From: Crocodylus rhombifer
Taxonomy: Eukaryota > Chordata > Crocodylia > Crocodylidae
Length of the DNA stretch: 64,000 nt
Reading direction: 5' to 3'
Assembly: GCA_038503035.1 (NCBI GenBank)
Contig: JAVSML010000049.1
Span: 496,001-560,000 of the forward strand
Part shown: positions 34,570 through 44,959 of the stretch, piece after piece
Layout: every line of letters begins with the position of its first letter
Numbering within the stretch: position 1 is the first letter of the stretch
Translations under genes and position numbers: made by a program
The notes under the pieces: model-generated
What the model saw: the letters and a program-made list of their open reading frames with translations, nothing else
Told to the model about the DNA's origin: nothing
Databases searched by the model: none

Positions 34570-34835
34570 TAGGGTATATTTACATGTTAGAGGGGTGGGG
34601 AGGGTAAGGTGTGATTTAATTAGAGCAGCTCTTGGGAGCCGCTCTAATTAAAGCGCCCACAGCATCTCATGCATTCAGTATCCCACGCTTCAAAACGGTG
34701 GCAGGGACACTATCTAAAGCTCGTTCAACGCTGAGGCTGCTGGAACACGCTAACACACGATTAATCAAGTCTGCTCTGATGCACATTTAGTTAGCATGTT
34801 TTGCAGCAGACATTGGGCACATGTATAGATGTTCA
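34570..34835. mobile_element. Family B MITE, ATTAATC subfamily
   Basis: The left end is TAGGGTATATTTACATG and the right end, on minus, is TGAACATCTATACATGTG. It shares 'gattaatcaagtctgctctg' with the copy at 60875-61212. A 14-bp inverted repeat with TTGG loop lies at 34618-34649. About 266 bp, non-coding. Confidence 0.65.
34618..34649. repeat. 14-bp hairpin, TTGG loop
   Basis: AATTAGAGCAGCTC (34618-34631) faces GAGCCGCTCTAATT (34636-34649). The complement is exact except for one position. Confidence 0.88.
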
Positions 34836-35835
34836 AAGGACTTGATCCTCTCTATTTGAGTCCCACAAGATGTAGGCAAGTGGAGGAAGGAGAGACTTTT
34901 AGATGATAATTATGGCTTCCTGATTTTGTGTCAGACCAACCTAGGTTACAGTTAGTGCATTATACTGGTGGCACGACCTTGTGCCAGTAACCTGTGGTAC
35001 TGAATGAAGTTCAGAATTAGCACAGCAAAGATCTTTATCACCTAGCCACTGTATCCCCATTTCTCTCCTGCAGCACAGGGCCCTATACCAAACAAAGAGG
35101 GGAAAGCTATCAAAGCAAAATACTTCATCTGCCCCTTATGGCCCTTTTTTGCATTGATTGGATTTGAGAACGTGGTTCAACAGACATTGGAGAAGATAGC
35201 AAAAATTCTCAATGAAATCTATATAATTAGAAAAGTCTTCCACTACAATCAGAAAAACAATTTAAAGGTCTGGAAAGTATAAATCTGGTTAATGATCCAA
35301 ATTCAACAAGACAAGAAGTCATCACTAATCCTTAAAAAATATTCCACAATTTTGACATGTCCTGGCAACCTGCAGGTTTTTGCAGACCATAAATACCTGC
35401 AACTTCCATGTTTCTACTTGTTTTACTCTACAGATATTCAGGCTTGCAAAAATAAAAAAGGGCTCTTTGGTAAGCATGCAGAGGCATGTATCACAATATA
35501 GCACTTCATTTTCTCAAATCATCTTTCCAGTAAAGACTAAGACACAAGCAACAGTTCTGTCAGAAAATAGACTCTATAAATATCAAAGTGTGTTTTGGAT
35601 AATAGGATTTCTAAATAGTAAAATCAAAATGGCCGCACAGTCAAACCCACAGCAAATATTTATTATAAGCCTCTGCTATGATAGCTAAGAATGGGGTTGC
35701 TATACAAAAAAAGAAAAAAAGAAGAACCAAGGAAAAGTGTATTTTTGTAAACTATAATTCAAATTCTGGTAAATTTATGAGAGTTTGGAAACATATGTAA
35801 CATATAAAAGTAAATCTGAAATGGATTCATGGCAG
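34836..35835. other. No gene seen
   Basis: AT-rich sequence. The two overlapping plus frames at 35292-35688 lack any recognised domain. Confidence 0.5.
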
Positions 35836-35839
35836 GACT

Positions 35840-36200
35840 GTGCCATTGGTGGTCCTAGGGTGGCATGCAGCTAATGATGGGTTAAAGTTCAGCCCTTAGG
35901 CTCTAACCCAGACACCTGTCCCAATATTGCTCTGCCTTTAATAGGAGCTGCAGTCTCCAGGCTCCCTAATCCCTATTCTAGCTGCCTCTTCTTGCCTTCT
36001 GGGCTGGGGTTGCGGGGAGGGAAGTGGAGTAGGAGGGACAGTGCAGCAGGCCAGGGAGCTGACAGCGAGTATGGAGCCATGGCCCATAGGAGTTCAGACC
36101 GTGCCCATAGGATATAGTGTTGGGGTGCCTATTCAGGCATGTGGTGCTGCTCATAATAAATCACACTCATATGCCCGTACAATGATGTGGGTGGGGGGAT
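35840..36200. other. GC-rich island, possibly another element core
   Basis: A GC-rich block with 'ggaggga', 'gccagggagctgacagcgag' and similar phrases sits between AT-rich stretches and just before a family B end. It resembles the GC-rich cores of nearby DNA transposons, but no termini were found. Confidence 0.3.
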
Positions 36201-36221
36201 GCCTGGTGCAGTGATTAGAAA

Positions 36222-36445
36222 AAGGGGTGCACCTACACAAGAAACTTTACTGCATGGTAGACTAATCTATTGCTAGCAAGGTGTCACCATGTAACCGTGT
36301 GCAGCAGCTACTGTGGAATTAGGTTAACATGCAGTTTTCTACCTGTAAATGCAGATAGTAGATTAACTCTCCATTATCTTCTGTGTAATAGCACATGTGT
36401 AGATACTGACGGAGCAATTTGCTCTCCATCAGCCCAAGCAGTGAG
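36222..36445. mobile_element. Family B element, left part
   Basis: It begins 'aggggtgcacctacacaag' and continues with 'tttactgcatggtagactaa', 'gcagttttctacctgtaaat' and 'cacatgtgtagatactgac', parallel to 31775-31990. The core and right end are missing. Confidence 0.65.
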
Positions 36446-36479
36446 CCCTCTAAGCATGTGGCCCCCAGGGACTTAGAAG

Positions 36480-37637
36480 CTGGACAATCCTCATTTATAG
36501 CTTACATGCTAAAATGAAAATATTCTCTATATTTAGCGGTGTGGATTTACACAGGTGTATATAGTTTTGAAGATCAGTTGCTTATGTTAGAAATATTTGG
36601 TATGCATAAGCAGCCTAACCAGAATTAAAAGGAGACATTTCCACTGTCAACTACAATGGAACGATATCACCAACTATTCATTCTTGTTTCTAGGGCCTTT
36701 TCTTCATTGCCAAAAGTGGTGTGATTTTTCCTTGGGTTATAATGAACATGTGAGCTATACCACAGTAAAAACAGTGAAATCAAGGCTCTTTAGTTTTACC
36801 ATGAGACAAACATGACATAGGTCAACCCCAGATGAGAGTATAAGCCTCTCTATCTTGTTTACCTGACAGCAAATATAAAGTGTCTTGTCTTCAGTTCTTA
36901 CATTAGGATAGCTCACACGTTACTCTCCTTGACATAAACTCCCCCCCTTTTTAAATAGTAAAGATAGAAAAGAAAATAGCACAAATACGAAGAGTAATTT
37001 TGTCTGCTAAGTGGTTTTACCTGGCTGAGAGTTAGGAACAAGGTAATTATCAATGTGCCAATGGCACTTTGCACACATAATTCATAAATATATTTAAACA
37101 AACATATAGATTACATCAACTCTGTTATTTGCACATAGGTCCCCTGCAAAAGAAAATACTTATACAGCAAATTCAATTGATTCAAATATTTACACTGAAT
37201 AGTGAACTCACTATAAAGCATACATAGTGTTATTTTCAGTCATTTAATAAAGTTTCAGGACAACATAATTCTCTTTTTCCATAGCTAGATGGATCAAGGA
37301 CAAACAAGTATAAGGGCTGCCCCAAACTTTTCTTATTGTTTCATGGATCACATAGTGGAAAAGGTTGCCCTGAGGAAGAACTGATTTCAAAGAGACGATC
37401 AGCACATGACTGATGAATGACTTTAGTTTCACTTAGGCCTCTAGTCACAGGATTTCAGCAAAATTTAACTGCTGCATATACCCTGCACTTGTCCCATGCA
37501 AAGAGATAAACTTATCCTTTTGTCTGCAGTTCTTATGAAGATCAAACAGCAAGGTAGCCCTATCAGGACAACAGAATAATGACTCTCCCAGATCTTATGT
37601 ATTTTTCCAGTAAGTAAGTGTTCCAATTTTATGGTTA
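36480..37637. other. No gene seen
   Basis: AT-rich unique-looking sequence ending at the octamer GAAAATAC (37638-37645). Confidence 0.55.
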
Positions 37638-37849
37638 GAAAATACTAGGACTGCATGAAATATCGCTGAGTGTTTTGTTTCAAAGCTGTTCAAAGCATTT
37701 CAAACTTGAAACAACAAAATCAAAACAAAACAAAAACCTTTGAAACAGTTTTAACATGAAATGGGGGCACTCAAAACATTTCAAAAGTTTTGAAACATTT
37801 CAAATTTCGAAGCAGCCTGGTGGCAGGAAGCAGGAGAAAGCCAGGGTTG

Positions 37850-39330
37850 CGTTGCAAGTGGTTCCACAGGCCCATGGAGCTCAGCCTGGCAGCAGAAGGC
37901 AGAGCACAGCTCTGGCTCTCCCAGCCTTCCGCTGCCGGGCTGAGCTCCATGGGTCTGGAGGAGCCAGTTCAAGCGCTGCCCTGGCTTTTCCCACCTCTGG
38001 CCACCGAGCTGAGCTCCATGGGGCTGGCCAGTCTCTCACACCATTCTCATTAAAAAATCAGTGGACTGTGGCGTCAGCACCTACAGAGTCAAATGAGTTG
38101 CTAACTGGCTGGAGGGCCGCACCCAGAGAGTGGTGGTGGATGGGTCATTTTTGACCTGGAGGGATGTGGGCAGCGGGGTCCCCCAGGGCTTGGTCCTCAG
38201 GCCCACACTGTTCAACATCTTCATCAGTGACTTGGACGAGGGGGTAAAAAGCACCCTGTTCAAATTTGCTGATGACACTACGATGTGGGGGGATGTAGGC
38301 ACACTAGAAGGGAGGAATAAGCTCCAATCAGACTTAGACAGGTTACAGGGGTAGGTGGATAAGAACAGGATGGGTTTCAACACCAACAAGTGCAAGGTGC
38401 TGCACCTGGGAAGGAAGAACCAGCAGCATACCTACAGGCTGGGGAACTCCCTTCTTGTCAGTACAGAGGCGGAAAAGGATCTTGGAGTCATCACTGATGC
38501 CAAGGTGAACATGGGCCGGCAGTGTGGGGATGCAGTCAGGAAGGCCAACCATACCTTGTCAGGCATCCACAGATGCATCTCAAGCAGGTCCAAGGAGGTG
38601 ATCCTTCCCCTCTATGCGACACTGGTCAGGCTGCAGCTGGAGTACTGCGTCCAGTTCTGGGTGCCACACTTCAAGGGGGATGTGGACAACATGGAGAGGG
38701 TCCAGAGGAGGGACACTCGCATGATCAGGGGACAGCAGGGCAGGCCCTATGAGGAGAGGCTACGGAACCTGAACCTATTCAGCCTCCACAAGAGAAGGCT
38801 GAGGGGGGATCTAGTGGTCTATTACAAACTAGTCAGAGGGGACCAGCAAGCATTGTGGGAGTCCCCGTTCCCCCCGAGAACTACCAGGAGTGACTAGAAA
38901 TAATGGTCACAAGCTGGCAGAAGGTGGATTCAAACTAGACATCAGGAGGCGCTACTTCACTGTCAGGGCAGCTAGGATCTGGAAACAACTTCCAAGAGAA
39001 GTGGTGCTAGCTCCTACCCTGGGGGTCTTTAAGAGGAGGCTAGACAAACACCTTGCTAGGGTCATTTGACTCCAGTACTTTTTCCTGCCATGGCAGGGGG
39101 TTGGACTTGATGATCTGCTCAGGTCCCTTCTGACCCTACCAACTATGAAACTATGAGCGCAGCCCTGGCTTTCCCTGCCTCTGGTTGTTGGGCTGAGCTC
39201 CATGGAGCTGGTAGAGCCCCATGGAGCTCACTCTGATGGTGGGAGGTGGGCAGAGCCGTGTAAACAGGGCTGCATTCCATCTCCTGCCACCAGGCTGAGC
39301 TCCATGGGGCTGCGGAGCCACTCGGAGCAC
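37850..39330 (+). repeat. 'gagctccatgg' tandem repeat split by a CR1
   Basis: Units of about 70-80 bases containing 'gctgagctccatggggctg' and 'gccctggctttcccacctctgg' recur at about 37870, 37940, 38010, 39185, 39215 and 39295. The CR1 at 38062-39154 interrupts the array. Open frames across it are incidental. Confidence 0.7.
38062..39154 (+). pseudogene. CR1 LINE, 5'-truncated reverse transcriptase part
   Basis: From about 38100 the frame gives 'NWLEGRTQRVVVDGS', the RT block 'GSGVPQGLVL' and the catalytic FADD motif near 38265-38280. After an in-frame stop near 38353 a 180-residue frame (38355-38897) carries the RT C-terminal part: 'CKVLHLGRKN', 'LGVITDAK', '[10 protein letters not shown]', 'RRLRGDLV'. 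The 3' UTR ends in 'tgatctgctcaggtcccttc' and 'actatgaaactatgag'. One early stop and missing N-terminal domains make it inactive, but the sequence is well kept. Confidence 0.88.
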
Positions 39331-39359
39331 AGCCTTAGTTCTCCGCTGCCTCCCGCCAC

Positions 39360-41100
39360 AAAGGTGGATGACAGGAGTCTGCCGCTGCTGCCTGCGGCCA
39401 ACAAAAATATCAGTCTTTCCAAGCGCTGTCCAGCACCGGTCCCAGGCAGCAGCAGTGGCCTCCTATCATCCAGTGCGTATCTGGGGACCCACAGCCACCG
39501 AGAGGAGTCTGGCACAGCCCCACAACCCTCCCAGGGGTGTGGGACCCCGGATTCATAGATTTATAGGTGCTAGGGTCAGATGGGACTTCAACAGATCATA
39601 AAGTCTGACCCCCTGCCTAGGCAGGGAAGACTGCTGGGGTCAGATGACCCTAGCCAGATACCTATCCAGCCTTCTCTTAAAGACTCCGGAAGTAGGGGAG
39701 AGGACCAAATTTTGGCCACCCCTACCATGAAGAAGTTTTTCCTGATATCTAGCCTAAATCTGTTCTGTCAGTTTGTGACCATTGTTCCTTGTTACCAAGA
39801 GGTGCTTTGGTAAACAGAGCATCTCCAATCCCTTGCTGTGTCCTCCTAATGAATTTGTAGGCAGCCATAAGATCACCTCTCAGCCTTCTTTTGCAGAGGC
39901 TGAAGAGGTCCAGGTCCCTCAGTCTCTCCTCATAGGGCTTGTCCTATTGCAGATGATTTCATCACACTGACGACTCATGTTCATTTTGGAGTCCTCTATG
40001 ACTCCAAGATCCCTTTCCACTTCTGTGCTGCTGAGAGGGTCAGTTCCCAGCCAGCAGGTATGCTGGATATTTTTGTGCCCTAGGTGCAGCACTCTACACT
40101 TGTCCTTGTTGTATTCCATCCTATTGTGTACTGCCCATTTTTCTAACCTGCCTGAAATTGTTTCCTACCCTCCAGAGTGCACACTTCACCCCACAGTTCA
40201 GTATCATCTGCAACCTTGAACAGAGTACAGTTCACACCCACATCCAAGTCACTGATGAAGATATTGAAGAGTATAGGTCCAAAGACCGAACCCTGCAGGA
40301 CCCCACTATCCACATCCTTCCAGCCATCTACTACCACTCTCTGGGTGCAACCACTAAGCCAATTTGCCACCCACCAGACCATGTAAACATCTATATCACA
40401 GCCTCTGAATTGATTTATGAGAATGGGATGAGATACCATATTGAAGGCCTTGCTAAAATCCAAGAAAGTGACATCCACCTCTACTCCTGCATCAAAGCAT
40501 TTTGTGACCCTGACATAAAATGAAACTAGATTGATCAGGCATGATCTACCTGCTACAAATCCATGCTGGTTTCCCTGCTGCATTATTTTTCCCACTAGAC
40601 TCCCACAGTCCTTCATAACCTTTTCAAAGACCTTTCCAAGGATGGAGGTGAGACTAACTAGCCTATTATTACTTGGATACTCCTTCCTCCCCTTCTTGAA
40701 AATAGGGACCACATTGGCTCTTTTCCTGTCCTCTGGGACCTGTCCTGAGCACCATGAGCGTTCAAACAGCTGTGCCAGTGGTTTTGCTAGAACACCAGCC
40801 AATTCCTCCAGTATTCTCAGATGCAGCTCATTCGGGCCTGCTGACTTGGGATCTGCGCACTGGATGACAGGAGGCTGCCACTGATGCTGGGGCCAGTGGC
40901 AGCATCAGTCTTCCCAAGCGTTGGGTGTGGGCTGCACCCAGCGCTGGTCCCAGACAGCAGCAGCAGCCTCCTGTCATCTGGCGCAAATCCTGGCACCCAC
41001 ACCACTGCAAGGAGTCTGGCACAGCCCTGCAGCCTTCCCAGCGGTGCGGGACCCTGGATCTGTGCACCAGATGACAGGAGGCTGCCACATCCGTCAAGTG
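39360..41100 (-). repeat. GC-rich repeat split by the second CR1
   Basis: Phrases 'gacaggaggctgccactg' and 'gtctggcacagccc' with 'cagcgctggtcccag' occur at 39365-39550 and 40855-41090. They are two or three units of about 190 bases, interrupted by the CR1 at 39553-40848. Confidence 0.65.
39553..40848 (-). pseudogene. CR1 LINE, 5'-truncated, with 4-bp target duplication
   Basis: The minus-strand frame 40802-40143 encodes 219 residues of reverse transcriptase: 'NVVPIFKKGRKE', 'LTSILGKVFEKVM', 'VTFLDFSKAFNMVSH', and then a degenerate catalytic site, VADD in place of FADD, near 40195-40215. A further frame, 40119-39919, continues 'CRVLHLGHKN' and 'LGVIEDSK'. GGAT occurs at 39549-39552 and again at 40849-40852, and the uninterrupted copy of the host repeat reads ..CCTGGATCTG.., which supports GGAT as the target duplication. 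The copy begins inside RT. Confidence 0.88.
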
Positions 41101-41811
41101 TCATGTGTTTTGCTTTGAACGGTTTGAGGTACAGTTTCTGGGAAACCTCTACACGTATCTCCTTGCAACTTGTCAAGTTTCATGCTCTCAGAAGGGGCTA
41201 CCAAATTCCATCTGAATCAGGCAAGAAATGATAAAGTTTTAGGCATTTTCATGATTCCCCATTATAGCCTATGGGCGAAATGTCAAAACTCGTCAAAACA
41301 GCGCAATAGTTTCAACTAAATTAAATGAGACAGTGCTTTGAAACAAAACAAAATGACAAAGCGAAACACTGTCCCTTCGAAATGGCAAAGCAGATGTGGA
41401 AATGAAATGATGGTGTTTCGTATAGCCTTAGAAAATACTTAACACAAACTAACAGTCAAGAGTTAAAATCAGATAAAACAAAAAATAAAAACTGCTGTTC
41501 ACTTATTGATGATGAACATAGAAGTTATAGGTAAATGAAAGTGTGATTTTAGAGGTCATTCTGTATCTACAGTCAGTTCATCCCAAGACAGACTATGTTA
41601 TTCTGTAATTAAATTGGGGAACATCTAAAACAGAAAAGATGGAAATGGAATCTAGGTCAGCAAGACAAGAATGATTGGGATATCTGTGTCAAACCCCAAC
41701 TCCATGCGGTGCCCAATGACTAGGGAGATGACGATTCAATTGCTCATAGGACTTGTTACTTATTAGCCAGAGCACACAGGGAGCAAACACCAGCACATTG
41801 CTCGCAACAGC

Positions 41812-41817
41812 TTTATT
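41812..41817 (-). promoter_or_regulatory. Polyadenylation signal of the solo LTR
   Basis: AATAAA on minus, followed within 50 bases by 'gtgctggtgtttgctccctg', a GT-rich downstream element. Confidence 0.6.
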
Positions 41818-41906
41818 CAAAATGGAGACAGCATCAGTCAAAGGTCCCTCACAGACACACAGCCCCTGACCCAGGGGACCTGCCCTGAACATTAGTTCTT
41901 TCTACA

Positions 41907-41913
41907 TTTTATA
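41907..41913 (-). promoter_or_regulatory. TATA box of the solo LTR
   Basis: TATAAAA on the minus strand, placed about 95 bases before the polyadenylation signal, as expected for the U3/R boundary of an LTR. Confidence 0.55.
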
Positions 41914-42399
41914 CACCTTGGCTCATACTCATTAACATTCACTCCACCTTCATTCCTCTTCTGGTTCCACCTTATCTCCTCCTATCCCAAGCTCCACCTC
42001 TGTTTACTGTTTACTTCATTAGCATGGGATAGCCTATGCATTTCACTTATTTACATGCCCTTCTGCTAAGAGTGCATGCTTAAGCCCATGAACTTGGCTT
42101 CTCCCGGTCACTTGCTGCTTCTTTCTGGTTTCTTGTTGACTCCATCTCCAACGTTTTGCTTCTGCTTTATCTCCTGACAATAACTGGTGGGCTGCATCTT
42201 GTTCTTTTTATACCGTATATCCTACACGCTATCCCATTGTTAGGAAACTGCTTGCTTAACCATATGTAAGGTGATTTTAATTACATCCTTCTGCCTTGTG
42301 GTCAGCAGCTTTTGCTGAGACACAGAAAAAAGCCTTTATTCAGCTGTAAATCCAGTGCTCTCCAAGATCCAAATACAGTCACCCTAATGTTCTACACTA

Positions 42400-43150
42400 G
42401 GAAAAAAACCCTTTGAGATGGATTTCAAGGTTATCATCTCTGACTTGCATTCAATTATAATGTATTTACATTGCTAGCTTTGAAAAATGCAGTGATCTTT
42501 GTTAGTCATTTTTAATATTACTCATTATTGCATATGGTGATAGATACCTTCCTCTATGTAAGAGCATACTTCTACATGTCAGAACTTCAAGGCTCTCTAG
42601 TAACTGAATTAGTTTTAATGTTGCATGGGTAAATACTCTGCTAGCACTAATGAGCAATACTTTGCTTACAAAAGAGATCAGGAACCAAGAACCATTAAAA
42701 CTAATGACACTCAACATCTCAAGTTTGGTGAGCTTAAAATATAAAGAACAGTAAAAGGCAAAGATTTTTGTGGATAATATCTTTTATTGGACTAAAGATA
42801 TTAGGTACAAAAATACTTGCCACTTGCATTTTTCCTGTATCGTCATGGCTACATTACCCTAACATTACCTAAAATAAGTTTGAAGCAAGCATCTACAAAA
42901 AATAAATAGGCATGCACATATTTCCTTTTGTATACTGAAATCCTTTACATGAAATTGCTGTATCATCAAAATCCTTCCCCAAGAACATTGTTACTATCTA
43001 TTGAATAACTTATTCTTACAAATTTTACTCTGTCATATTAAAAAACTGTTCGTGCTGCTTATTTGATATCCACCATTTGACAGGTGTGGTAATTACTTAG
43101 TAAAATTATGCTTTACTTCAGTTCTTCAAATGGATCAAGTCAATTTTTAC
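42400..43150. other. No gene; short Penelope-like trace
   Basis: AT-rich sequence. At about 42757-42830, 'aaggcaaagattt', 'atatcttttattggacta' and 'atacttgcca' resemble the Penelope-like terminal block on minus. Confidence 0.45.
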
Positions 43151-43154
43151 AAAT

Positions 43155-43340
43155 AGTGGGCGGGTGTACAGGTGCCCCTGACTGTGCAGTAACTGCTGTT
43201 AATGTGCAGTCCCAGTGGCACATGGGTCGTTTCCGACACTACTGCGCTGTAGTGTCAGTGTTACAATTTGAGCCCACCAACGTTATGTCACTGTAGCGAT
43301 GAGCTACATCAACTGTTGCATCTTGTGTAGACGTGCCCAG
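43155..43340. mobile_element. Family B MITE, diverged
   Basis: The left end 'gggcgggtgtacaggtgc' and the right end, on minus 'tgggcacgtctacacaag', are imperfect inverted repeats. The body has 'actgtgcagtaactgctgtt' and 'cactactgcgctgtagtg', typical family phrases. About 185 bp, non-coding. Confidence 0.6.
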
Positions 43341-43344
43341 AACT

Positions 43345-44450
43345 TCTAAATGATGCATAATGAGTAACTACCCTCTAATATGATATTTTAAAATTAATCT
43401 ATTATGGAGTTCAGGATTTCTTTACACACTGATTAGTACACAAAGGCTATATGAGTACTAGCTTTAAATGGATATATGACCATACAAAAATAGGGGAATT
43501 AAGGCTGTTCTATACATAAAACACTATTTGTATTATTCAAAACACCAACAACAAAAACTTATGCCACCAGTCCTGCTTTTGGCAAACTATTTTACATTAC
43601 TACGTGAACAGCATAAAATTTAGTGTCCAGGTCCTGTTACTGTTCTGAAATCAGATTACAAAAACTATTTTTTTTGTTCAAATTTTTTTAAGAAGAGTCC
43701 AAATTCTAGTGAACAAAATGGTTCTTTAATGTAATCAAACTAATTACAGTTATTAGAGTAATTGCTAAGGCAATAAAACTAATTAAAAATTAAACTCCAG
43801 AGGAACTCAGCACCTTAAAAGGGCTTTACAGCCTGGATTTACCCTTTTAAAAAGTTTCAAATTGTAGCTATGAACAAATAAAATGAACTACAGAACTACT
43901 GTAATTTTCTAAATGACTTTTCCACCCCAAACTCTCCATTATATATATATATTCTTAAACTGAAAAAGGTTGGATTGAGTATAATTAAAATCCAATATCT
44001 GATACTTCTCCCCTTTCAGTTGTGAATAGTCTTGGTGAATTGCTCAGGTGAGTAAAGACTACAGGACTGACTTTCTAATAAATACCTTTCTTAGCATTTT
44101 GGAACACTCAACCTAGAATGACACTAGAGGGCACAGCTGTAATATTCTTTTTCTGATATCTGTCAACCTCAGTGCACCTCTTCAGCAACTGTAACAGGAT
44201 TATTCCATATGTTAATTTGTTGCAACAATGACATGTTAGCAATAAAACTCTCTTGCAATTAAATTAATAATGTAAACTCTAGTTAGAACACATTTTAATA
44301 AAGTCTTCTGTCAATATTCAACAAACATTCAGGATACAAATGCTTCTTCTTTGGGGCCATATTCTTCCACTTCTACCCACACTGACTTCTATCCTTCTCT
44401 GGGAGTAGTCACGGTGCTGTCAGCACTACCCCATATCAGTAGGTGTGGCA
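43345..44450. other. No gene seen
   Basis: AT-rich sequence with a short TA repeat at about 43942-43952. Nothing recognisable. Confidence 0.55.
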
Positions 44451-44454
44451 GAAC

Positions 44455-44950
44455 TAAGGCCCCACCTACAAGTTATACTTATGGTGTGATTAACCAGTGA
44501 ATCATGTCTTTAAGTTGGTTTCAACTTCAATTCATTAATGACATGATAAAACAACCAACAGCCACAAAGTTATTCCGCAACAAATATATAACTTTGTTAT
44601 CACACCATTAATTGAGTGTGTGGTCAGATGCACCCCTGTGGCTGGGAGCCACGTCAAATGAGGGGCTCCCAGCCACAGGGTACACCATTTGTGCCAGCCC
44701 CTCAGCTGACAAGGCTTGCAGAGGTCACTGCTGTGAGCCTCATCAGCTATGCAGCAGGGTCAGTGCAGAGAATGCTGCCCCACCCCTTAAGCCTCATTAG
44801 CTGGTGCAAGAGGAGCCTGGGGTTGTGATCCTGGGCTCCCCCTGCACTAGCAGTAAGATGTGATGGGATGTGGCAAAACAGAAGGCATGATTGTGTGGGT
44901 CACGCATGAGATCCTATCGTGCCCTTACTTGAATGCCTAGAGGGACCCTA
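44455..44950. mobile_element. Family B-like element with central hairpin
   Basis: The left end TAAGGCCCCACCTACAAGTTA and, on minus, the right end TAGGGTCCCTCTAGGCATTC are imperfect inverted repeats. An inner inverted pair 'ggtgtgattaa' / 'ttatcacacc' lies at 44484 and 44597. The GC-rich centre contains the 17-bp hairpin. Non-coding; flanking octamers differ. Confidence 0.5.
44634..44680. repeat. Perfect 17-bp hairpin with 13-base loop
   Basis: CCCTGTGGCTGGGAGCC at 44634-44650 is followed, after 13 bases, by its exact complement at 44664-44680. It is GC-rich and would form a stable stem in DNA or RNA. Confidence 0.95.
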
Positions 44951-44959
44951 AATTACAGG

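Larger units (their letters stand above)
37646..41430. mobile_element. hAT-type element with 8-bp duplication, holding two CR1s
   Basis: GAAAATAC flanks the element exactly at 37638-37645 and 41431-41438. The ends are TAGGACTGCATGAAATA and, on minus, TAAGGCTATACGAAACACC, related to the family A ends at 791 and 8633. Subterminal regions are rich in 'ttgaaac'/'gtttcaa' motifs (37665-37810 and 41270-41420). Between them are GC-rich tandem repeats and two 5'-truncated CR1 insertions. Removing the CR1s leaves about 1.4 kb of element with no recognisable transposase, so it is non-autonomous. Confidence 0.87.
41687..42396 (-). mobile_element. Solo LTR of an endogenous retrovirus-like element
   Basis: Read on minus, the block starts TGTAGAACATTAGGGTG and ends GGGTTTGACA (TG...CA). 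It has LTR order: a long U3, a TATA box TATAAAA at 41907-41913, a polyadenylation signal AATAAA at 41812-41817 about 95 bases further, then a GT-rich stretch (41770-41805) and U5. A second AATAAA lies upstream. No gag, pol or env adjoins it, consistent with recombination between two LTRs. The flanking bases do not give an obvious short duplication. The virus group cannot be told from the LTR alone. Confidence 0.65.
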
